A DNA stretch of 64,000 nucleotides from contig NZ_JAGHQW010000011.1 of assembly GCF_017744115.1 (NCBI RefSeq), positions 53,856 through 117,855 of the forward strand, read 5' to 3'. This DNA is from Salinisphaera sp. G21_0 (GTDB lineage: Bacteria > Pseudomonadota > Gammaproteobacteria > Pseudomonadales > Endozoicomonadaceae). Of the stretch, positions 57,839-64,000 are shown piece after piece. Every line of letters starts with the position of its first letter. Within the stretch, counting starts at the first letter, position 1. The notes below the pieces were generated by a model that saw nothing but the letters and a program-made list of their open reading frames with translations, did not search any database and was not told where the DNA came from. The position numbers and the translations under genes are program-made.

Positions 57839-58285
57839 TCATTCAGGAATGGGGGGGAGTGTTTTGGTATAGGTGCATTTAGCAGTCCAATGGTGGTCAT
57901 GGGGTTTTGATGCCTGTTGTTTATCGGTGTCAGGTTTGATCAGACAACGGTTCTCTTCCGGGTAACAGTTATCTGCTGGCTCAGATACCGGTTGGAAAGT
58001 ACTCATACGGGGTACCTGTGCTGGTTCTACTTTGCGCACAGCCAGCTCGATCCATTGGCTTTCTGAGGTTACTTGCGCTGTGGATGTTTGTCTTACGAAG
58101 TTTCCGGCCAGACTATCGAAATTTTGTAAATGCCGGGTTGGTGAACTTATTGTTGCTATTTGTCCGTGTTTAAACTGGTTAATGGTGTTTGGCGGTTTTT
58201 TTTGGTAGGCATCTGTCGGTGTCGAAACATTTTGAGAGTTTTGCCGGGTGAAATTGAACCGGCTGATTCCAGCTAAACAGTTCAT
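57839..58285 (-). CDS. Small hypothetical protein between pgeF and clpB
   Basis: 148 aa, no family recognised. TGAGGA stands 8 bp before the ATG, a fair ribosome binding site. Composition is polar and Gln/Thr/Pro-rich with several Cys and no hydrophobic segment. It is antiparallel to the conserved pgeF-clpB pair and fills a gap that is usually short, so it is probably an accessory insertion. An inverted repeat CCTCCCCG/CGGGGAGG (57773-57830) lies just beyond its stop. Confidence 0.4.
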   Translation of the reverse strand: MNCLAGISRFNFTRQNSQNVSTPTDAYQKKPPNTINQFKHGQIATISSPTRHLQNFDSLAGNFVRQTSTAQVTSESQWIELAVRKVEPAQVPRMSTFQPVSEPADNCYPEENRCLIKPDTDKQQASKPHDHHWTAKCTYTKTLPPIPE

Positions 58286-58397
58286 TCAGTTTATCCTCAT
58301 AATGGCGGACTCAAAAAAAGCAGACTGGCAATAGGGGGGATTGGTTCCTGTTGATGCAATAAAAAGACGTTTTCGCAGTTACGATTTACTGTTCATC

Positions 58398-58425
58398 CTT
58401 GAAATGCCACACACCAGCACTATAT
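58398..58425 (+). promoter_or_regulatory. Sigma-32 (heat shock) type promoter of clpB
   Basis: CTTGAA, 14 bp, CACTATAT. The E. coli consensus is CTTGAA, 13-15 bp, CCCCATNT, so the -35 is perfect and the -10 is 6 of 8. It is 85 bp before the clpB start, and clpB is an RpoH regulon member in relatives. Confidence 0.65.
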
Positions 58426-58510
58426 AGATACCTAACCATATGAAATCGTCTGTTTCTGGCTATTTAGAAGTAAAAACCGGAAGTGAGATCATGAGTAGGA
58501 GAAGGTCATT

Positions 58511-61093
58511 ATGAGAATGGATCGGCTGACCAGCAAGCTCCAGTCAGCTCTGTCTGATGCACAGTCTCTGGCCATCGGCAAAGATAACAGTCAGATTGAG
58601 CCCGTCCACCTTTTGCTTGCGCTTATCGACCAGAAGGGAGGTTCGGTCAAGCCTCTGCTGATGCAGGTCGGCTTTGATGTGAACACCCTTCGTGGTGAGC
58701 TGACCGGCATGCTGGAACAGCTGGCCAGGGTGTCATCGCCGACCGGTGATATTCAGATGTCCCAGGCTCTCTATCGAATGTTGAACCTTGCGGACAAAAA
58801 AGCACAACAGGCCAGCGATCAGTTTATTTCCAGTGAAGCCGTGCTGCTGGTCATGATGGAAGACAGTGGTCCGCTGGGAAAATTACTGAGCAGCCAGGGA
58901 GTCAGCCAGAAAGCGCTGGAAAACGCCATTAAAAATATTCGCGGCGGTGCGTCGATTGACGACCCGAATGCGGAAGATTCCCGAAACTCCCTGAGCAAAT
59001 ACACCATTGATCTGACCGAACGCGCAGAAGAGGGTAAGCTGGACCCGGTCATTGGCCGGGATGATGAAATCCGGCGGACGATCCAGGTTCTGCAACGAAG
59101 AACCAAAAACAATCCGGTGATTATTGGTGAGCCGGGCGTCGGTAAAACCGCCATTGTTGAAGGTCTGGCCCAGCGTATCGTCAATGGTGAAGTGCCTGAA
59201 GGTTTGAAAGGGAAAAGACTGCTATCGCTGGATATGGGTGCATTGATCGCTGGTGCCAAGTTCCGGGGTGAGTTTGAAGAACGGCTGAAGTCGGTGCTGA
59301 ATGACCTGGCCAAACAGGAAGGACAGATCATCCTGTTTATTGATGAAATACATACCATGGTGGGTGCCGGTAAAGCGGATGGTGCCATGGACGCCGGGAA
59401 CATGCTGAAACCTGCACTGGCCAGGGGCGAGTTGCATTGTGTCGGTGCCACGACCCTCGATGAGTACAGACAATATATTGAGAAAGACGCAGCCCTTGAA
59501 AGGCGTTTCCAGAAGGTGCTGGTGGATGAACCCACGGAAGAGGATGCCATTGCCATTCTCCGTGGCCTGAAGGAACGCTATGAGGCGCATCACGGGGTTG
59601 ATATCACTGATCCGGCCATTATTGCCGCGGTCAAACTGTCCCAGCGTTATATTACTGATCGACAACTGCCGGATAAGGCGATTGATCTGATTGATGAGTC
59701 CGCCAGCCGTATTCGGATGGAAATGGACTCTAAGCCGGAAGCCATGGATCGACTGGAACGTCGTCTGATTCAACTCAAAATAGAACAGGAAGCCCTGAAA
59801 AAAGAAGATGATGAAGCGTCCAGGGAGCGTCTGGCCAGGCTGAATGAGCAGGTTGGTGAACTGGAGCGCGAATATTCCGACCTGGAAGATGTCTGGAAAG
59901 CAGAAAAAGCCCAGTTGCAGGGTGGGCAGAAGCTGCGTGAAGCAAAAGAAAAACTGTTGATTGAGCTGGAAGCCGCCAGACGGGCAGGGGATTTAACCAA
60001 AATGTCTGAAATTCAGTATGGCACCCTGCCGGAACTGGATAAACAGCTGGCTCAGGCGGATGCCCTGGAAACCGGCGAACATCAGCTGCTGAGAAACCGG
60101 GTAACGGAAGAAGAGATTGCCGAAGTGGTGTCCAAATGGACAGGCATTCCGGTTGCCAAGATGCTGGAGGGAGAGAAAGAGAAGTTGCTGCGTATGGAGG
60201 ATGCGCTCCATAAACGGGTGGTTGGCCAGGATGAGGCAGTGGTTGCGGTTTCTAATGCGGTACGGCGCTCCCGGGCCGGGTTAGCGGATCCCAACCGCCC
60301 TAACGGCTCCTTTATGTTCCTTGGCCCAACCGGTGTTGGTAAGACTGAGCTGTGTAAGGCGCTGGCTGAATTTCTGTTTGATACGGAAGATGCCATCGTC
60401 CGTATCGACATGTCAGAGTTTATGGAGAAACACTCGGTTTCCCGCCTGTTAGGTGCGCCTCCGGGGTATGTAGGTTATGAGGAAGGTGGTTATCTGACCG
60501 AAGCCGTACGTCGTAAGCCGTATTCTCTGGTGTTGATGGATGAAGTTGAGAAGGCGCATCCGGATGTTTTTAATATTCTTCTGCAGGTATTGGAAGATGG
60601 TCGCCTGACCGATGGTCAGGGGAGAACGGTAGACTTTAAAAATACCGTTATTGTCATGACATCAAACCTGGGGTCTGACCTTATTCAGACATTCCAGAAC
60701 AAAGAGACCGGTGAAACCGATTTTGAACAGCTGAAGAGTACCCTGATTGAAGTGGTAGGGACGCATTTCCGGCCAGAGTTTGTTAACCGGATTGATGAGG
60801 TAGTGGTATTCCATCCGTTGGGTGCCAGCCAGATCAAATCCATCGCCAGCATACAGTTGGCTAACCTGGATCGCAGGCTGGCGGACAATAATCTCCGGCT
60901 GGTGCTTTCTGATGAGGCAATGGATCAGCTGGCAGAAGTTGGTTTTGACCCGGTTTATGGTGCACGGCCGTTAAAGCGGGCTATTCAACGGAGTATAGAA
61001 AACCCGCTGGCTGAAGCTATTCTATCGGGTCGATATAAACCAGGTGATACCATTAAGGTGGCGGTGCAGGATGGGGAGCTGGCGTTTACCTGA
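58511..61093 (+). CDS. clpB: Disaggregase ClpB (Hsp100)
   Basis: 860 aa, normal length. Hexameric AAA+ chaperone that with DnaK pulls proteins out of aggregates. Seen: Clp-N domain ([25 protein letters not shown]), NBD1 with Walker A GEPGVGKT (near 207) and Walker [10 protein letters not shown], the coiled-coil middle domain (about 410-525), NBD2 with GPTGVGKT (near 606) and [14 protein letters not shown], and the C-terminal [21 protein letters not shown] 58511 is supported by the E. coli-like start MR-x-DRLT. Heat-shock promoter upstream. Confidence 0.98.
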   Translation: MRMDRLTSKLQSALSDAQSLAIGKDNSQIEPVHLLLALIDQKGGSVKPLLMQVGFDVNTLRGELTGMLEQLARVSSPTGDIQMSQALYRMLNLADKKAQQASDQFISSEAVLLVMMEDSGPLGKLLSSQGVSQKALENAIKNIRGGASIDDPNAEDSRNSLSKYTIDLTERAEEGKLDPVIGRDDEIRRTIQVLQRRTKNNPVIIGEPGVGKTAIVEGLAQRIVNGEVPEGLKGKRLLSLDMGALIAGAKFRGEFEERLKSVLNDLAKQEGQIILFIDEIHTMVGAGKADGAMDAGNMLKPALARGELHCVGATTLDEYRQYIEKDAALERRFQKVLVDEPTEEDAIAILRGLKERYEAHHGVDITDPAIIAAVKLSQRYITDRQLPDKAIDLIDESASRIRMEMDSKPEAMDRLERRLIQLKIEQEALKKEDDEASRERLARLNEQVGELEREYSDLEDVWKAEKAQLQGGQKLREAKEKLLIELEAARRAGDLTKMSEIQYGTLPELDKQLAQADALETGEHQLLRNRVTEEEIAEVVSKWTGIPVAKMLEGEKEKLLRMEDALHKRVVGQDEAVVAVSNAVRRSRAGLADPNRPNGSFMFLGPTGVGKTELCKALAEFLFDTEDAIVRIDMSEFMEKHSVSRLLGAPPGYVGYEEGGYLTEAVRRKPYSLVLMDEVEKAHPDVFNILLQVLEDGRLTDGQGRTVDFKNTVIVMTSNLGSDLIQTFQNKETGETDFEQLKSTLIEVVGTHFRPEFVNRIDEVVVFHPLGASQIKSIASIQLANLDRRLADNNLRLVLSDEAMDQLAEVGFDPVYGARPLKRAIQRSIENPLAEAILSGRYKPGDTIKVAVQDGELAFT

Positions 61094-61236
61094 TTGAGAA
61101 AACTACGGATTGAACGATTTTCCACCAGGCCTTACGTTAGCAGGTATTTTTTTAAGGGAAGGGACTGCCTGCTTCCTCAGGATACTCTTCCTCTGTTTTG
61201 TAAAATCTGCAATAGGATTTGCATAGAGGTATTTAT

Positions 61237-62040
61237 ATGTATCCAGTGGTTGTATCCGATCTTGATGGAACTCTGCTCACCAAACAGCATGAACTTTCTC
61301 CCAGAACCCGTGACGTGATTCGGCACCTGAGTGAGAAAGGTATCAAATTTATTTTTGCTACTGGCCGCCACTTTCAGGATGTTGAAAGAATAAGATCACA
61401 GCTTGGCGTGGATATGTATCTGATCACCAGCAATGGTGCCAGAGTCCATAATCCGAAGGGCGAAATGATTGTTCAGCACGATATTAATCCCGAATTTGTG
61501 CAGCCATTATTGTCCCTGCGAAAACCCTTTGCAGATAAGGTTCATACCAGCGTTTATCAGGGAGACCAGTGGCGGGTTGAGGTTGAGCATAAGGACCTCC
61601 ATGGGTTCAGCAAGGCGAGCGGCTTTACCTATCATTTGACTGATTTTGATGTGGTTGAAACCAGCGCCATCCAGAAGATCTTTTTTGTCGCACAATCCCA
61701 CGCTGACTTATTGCCACTGTCTGACCGGGCCCGTGAACTTTACGGTGATCAGTTTTATATGACCTACTCTCTGCCGGAGTGTTTTGAAATTATGGCACCG
61801 GGCGTTTGCAAGGGGACAGCGCTGGAAGAGGTGCTGAAGTTGAAAGGCTATGGTCTGCAGGATGCCATCGCTTTTGGTGATGGTATGAATGACTTTGAGA
61901 TGCTGTCCAGCGTCGGCAAAGGTGTGGTGATGGGTAACGCTGACCCATCGCTGCTAAACAGTCTGCCGGGGTTTGAGCGTATTGGTCATTGTGATGACCA
62001 CGCGGTGGCTGAGTACCTGGCGAAGCTGTACAGCCTTTAA
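61237..62040 (+). CDS. Cof-type HAD phosphatase (YidA-like)
   Basis: 267 aa from ATG 61237, with AGAGG upstream. HAD superfamily with a C2B cap; relatives dephosphorylate sugar phosphates or pyridoxal phosphate. Seen: motif I VVSDLDGTLLT with the nucleophile Asp, motif II FATGR, ITSNGA, the Lys of motif III in CKGTALEEVL, and motif IV AFGDGMNDFEML. Substrate cannot be read from sequence. Monocistronic after clpB. Confidence 0.9.
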   Translation: MYPVVVSDLDGTLLTKQHELSPRTRDVIRHLSEKGIKFIFATGRHFQDVERIRSQLGVDMYLITSNGARVHNPKGEMIVQHDINPEFVQPLLSLRKPFADKVHTSVYQGDQWRVEVEHKDLHGFSKASGFTYHLTDFDVVETSAIQKIFFVAQSHADLLPLSDRARELYGDQFYMTYSLPECFEIMAPGVCKGTALEEVLKLKGYGLQDAIAFGDGMNDFEMLSSVGKGVVMGNADPSLLNSLPGFERIGHCDDHAVAEYLAKLYSL

Positions 62041-62051
62041 CTTTCACTGTT

Positions 62052-62101
62052 GGTGGTCCTTGCGCATGGCTGCATTGGCATAGCCAGCAACGGTGACCAC
62101 C
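62052..62101. repeat. Nested stem-loop downstream of the HAD phosphatase
   Basis: GGTGGTC (62052) pairs with GACCACC (62095), TTGC (62060) with GCAA (62087), and TGGCT (62067) with AGCCA (62082), one inside the other. No T-tract follows. It could be a transcript end structure or a repeat of REP type; no second copy was found in the window. Confidence 0.4.
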
Positions 62102-62211
62102 GTCTCCCTCGTCAGCCGTGCGCTGGCTTGCCAAAAGCTTTACATCATCATTGTTAATATCTATTGCCTTTCTTTCTGCCGGGTTGACATAAACCCTGGG
62201 CGGTTCATGGT

Positions 62212-63306
62212 ATGGAGGAACTTTTACAAAAAAGGACAGTCCCAGCTTTTGATTCAATTATTCAATTATTCAATTATTCAATGACTGATCCATATTTTAA
62301 CTCTCACTTTCTGTGTTTGGAGTTTCAAAAAGCGTACGAGTCTGTTAAGTCGAACAATGGATTGGTTTGGTATGGCTCGCCGCAGCAAAGAGGTTTAGCG
62401 TTTGGACTGCAGGTTGAACAAACTGCACCTGTCAGGTATTTGGATACTTCGATTCCATGTGGTGCAAGCTTCAATAACCCGGTCAGGGATGCTCATTTTA
62501 AAAAAGTGCCTGCCAGTGCTATTTATTCTCAAGAATCTGAACAAGGCGAACCGGTAGACTTATCACATAGACCCGGAACATACCGGCAAGCCGACCAAAA
62601 TGCTAAAATCCTTACCGCTCAACCTGAAGTAAGAATTGATTGGGTTTGGAGTATAGGAGATGAAGCGAATGCTTACTTATATTCTACCAATGCTAATCAC
62701 ACCCCACCTGCTTCAACACTGAAAGGCACTGCCGTAAATGAGTCGAATGTTAAAGTTTCTACTTCCGGCTCTGGTGAATCTCTGACCATATCTGATAAGA
62801 CGTACCAGAAGGCTAATGCCCAGTCCAAAGAACGTGAGGCGTCCAAACGAGCTTTGGCACTGTCCGTGGAAGGGAAGACTTATGCCCAGTCCACAAAACG
62901 GGAGGCTACCCGGAAAGCTTACCGTGAGCCCGTTAAAGGACGGGTGTGTCAGAAAACTCAAACACGGTCCGAAAAACGGAAGGCTTCCCAGAAGGCTTAT
63001 GCACATTCCGAGAAAGGGAAGGCTACCCGAAAGGCTTACGAACAGTCCGAAAAGCGGAAGGCTGCCCAGAAGATTAACAATAAGACTTACAATAAGTCCA
63101 AAAAAGGGAAGGCTGCCCGATGGGCTTATGAGAATTCCGAGAAACGGAAGGCTTGCCAGAGGGCATACCAGAAGGTTTACCAGAAGGCTTATTATCAAGT
63201 TTTCAAAAATACCGGTGATAGAGAAGGAGCAAGAATTGCTGCCAGGCAAGCGACTGCCTTAAAAAGAGAATCGGATAAAACAAAAAATAATGAGCTTTCA
63301 AACTGA
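62212..63306 (+). CDS. Basic protein with ~13-residue Lys-rich repeats (unrecognised)
   Basis: 364 aa from ATG 62212, or 341 from ATG 62281, which lacks a ribosome binding site. The N-terminal ~170 residues show no known motif. From ~180 on there are about ten imperfect 13-residue units of the form KAYxxSEKRKAxQ, very rich in Lys, Ser and Ala, ending in a distinct DREGARIAARQATALKRE helix. The basic, helical repeat region could bind nucleic acid or acidic membranes, like histone H1-type tails. No signal peptide. Family unrecognised. The octamer repeat at 62255-62278 lies between the two candidate starts. Confidence 0.55.
   Translation: MEELLQKRTVPAFDSIIQLFNYSMTDPYFNSHFLCLEFQKAYESVKSNNGLVWYGSPQQRGLAFGLQVEQTAPVRYLDTSIPCGASFNNPVRDAHFKKVPASAIYSQESEQGEPVDLSHRPGTYRQADQNAKILTAQPEVRIDWVWSIGDEANAYLYSTNANHTPPASTLKGTAVNESNVKVSTSGSGESLTISDKTYQKANAQSKEREASKRALALSVEGKTYAQSTKREATRKAYREPVKGRVCQKTQTRSEKRKASQKAYAHSEKGKATRKAYEQSEKRKAAQKINNKTYNKSKKGKAARWAYENSEKRKACQRAYQKVYQKAYYQVFKNTGDREGARIAARQATALKRESDKTKNNELSN
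62255..62278 (+). repeat. Octamer tandem repeat (CAATTATT)x3
   Basis: Three exact copies just before ATG 62281 and inside the frame from ATG 62212. A unit length not divisible by three means that gain or loss of a copy would shift the frame if translation begins at 62212, or change leader spacing if it begins at 62281. Confidence 0.85.
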
Positions 63307-63431
63307 CTCAGATGCAAGCCTTGCACATGAGAAGCTTGCGAGAACCTTGGGGTTCACCTTTAAGCACTGGTGTCATCCTCTGGAATACGGGTTATAGAAG
63401 GTGTTTTTCACCTGCAACGTGTGAATGCATA

Positions 63432-64000
63432 TCACAGCCCTTGTAGGAACTCTTCCATCCAGTCATTGTTGTTGACCCGTTCTGACTCTGTCGCCAATGA
63501 ATCAAAATCCCATTCCACTATTTCATCAAGCCCAAGTGGGTCTCTTCTCCTTTTCTCGCTGGCTTCATGCCATTCTTTCCGTGTTTCTGAATCCACTGCG
63601 TAGCTCATTTTGCAGATAGCAGTGCTTAATTCAACATAAGTCATTCGGCTTCGGTGGGGTTCCAGCAGTTCAAGTTCTGCATTTCCCAATTCGTGAAAAC
63701 GATCCAGAGCTTTCATTGCCGCGTCAAAGTCAGATAGCGGCCCTTGAATGCGACTGTAGGAAACCTGGTTCCCTTGAGTTGGTATGCTTGCCCTTGCTGG
63801 AAGTCCTTGCTGAGGGATTGATGTTACTACTGGCGTTTTTGCTGCCTCAATCTGTTCCAACTTTGCAACCACTGCTTTCTTAACGAGGTCTGGAACAATG
63901 CCGTCTTTATCATCTTTGATAACCGGGCTGAGTGCCGTGCATAAACGGGCGTTTAGCTGGCCGCTGCTGGCATAGTGTTCAAGAGATGACCAGACCGCAG
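63432..64000 (-). CDS. Partial hypothetical protein, N-terminus outside the window
   Basis: The frame is open from the stop at 63432 through the right edge of the window, at least 188 codons with no stop (reading about SSLEHYASSGQLNARL near the edge, then VVAKLEQ at 63872). An apparent GTG start at 63872 is therefore probably internal. The C-terminal part is acidic and polar (EWHEASEKRRRDPLGLDEIVEWDFDSL is its most marked stretch, read in pieces). No family recognised. It converges with the basic repeat protein, and both may belong to a further accessory block to the right. Confidence 0.55.
   Translation of the reverse strand, partial: AVWSSLEHYASSGQLNARLCTALSPVIKDDKDGIVPDLVKKAVVAKLEQIEAAKTPVVTSIPQQGLPARASIPTQGNQVSYSRIQGPLSDFDAAMKALDRFHELGNAELELLEPHRSRMTYVELSTAICKMSYAVDSETRKEWHEASEKRRRDPLGLDEIVEWDFDSLATESERVNNNDWMEEFLQGL

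Noticed and set aside
61790..62257. Minus-strand open frame across the end of the HAD gene
   Set aside because: Mostly antisense to a well-supported enzyme; peptide is His/Pro/Ser-rich as shadows often are; no initiation signal.

Overview
The window comes from a gammaproteobacterium. The evidence is a complete division and cell-wall (dcw) cluster running from mraZ to lpxC, followed by secA and argJ, with rnpB between rsmI and mraZ, and a divergent bamD / rluD-pgeF-clpB pair. The many unrecognised repeat, coiled-coil and protease-like proteins between these blocks would fit a host-associated Oceanospirillales genus such as Endozoicomonas. That genus assignment is inference.

Layout. Positions 1-5664 form an accessory block: two tandem paralogous proteins that look like papain-fold cysteine proteases, then two paralogous proteins on the minus strand built of ~37-residue repeats, each behind a similar RpoE-like promoter. 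Positions 5808-21885 hold a complete type I-F CRISPR-Cas locus. Array 1 (53 repeats, minus orientation) lies downstream of the cas operon. The operon reads cas1, cas2-3, csy1 (cas8f), csy2 (cas5f), csy3 (cas7f), cas6f on the minus strand. Array 2 (63 repeats, plus orientation) diverges from cas1. Both leaders carry a perfect IHF consensus 82-83 bp before the first repeat. A double-domain protein with a PPxY motif (22096-23307) ends the accessory block.

The most interesting element lies in the 242-bp gap between cas2-3 and csy1. Two degenerate CRISPR repeats that keep the Cas6f stem flank a short spacer-like segment, followed by an intrinsic terminator, all on the plus strand. The first 16 nt of the spacer-like segment match a site in the csy1 promoter at 14 of 16 positions. 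The only mismatches are at positions 6 and 12, the bases flipped out in a Csy complex. The site is preceded by CC, the I-F PAM. This is what an autorepressing guide RNA (CreR type) would look like: the Csy complex would monitor its own crRNA load by shutting its own promoter.

Positions 23575-51704 are core genome: rsmI, rnpB, mraZ (with its own operator repeats), rsmH, ftsL, ftsI, murE, murF, mraY, murD, ftsW, murG, murC, ddl, ftsQ, ftsA, ftsZ, lpxC, an M23 peptidase, a cysK-plus-acyltransferase operon on the minus strand, secA and argJ. A MutT/ThiE-like fusion follows. A coiled-coil protein (52934-54406) interrupts before yacG, bamD, rluD, pgeF, a small unknown, clpB (with a sigma-32-like promoter) and a HAD phosphatase. 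The right end has a basic short-repeat protein preceded by an octamer tandem repeat, and a partial unknown gene running off the edge.
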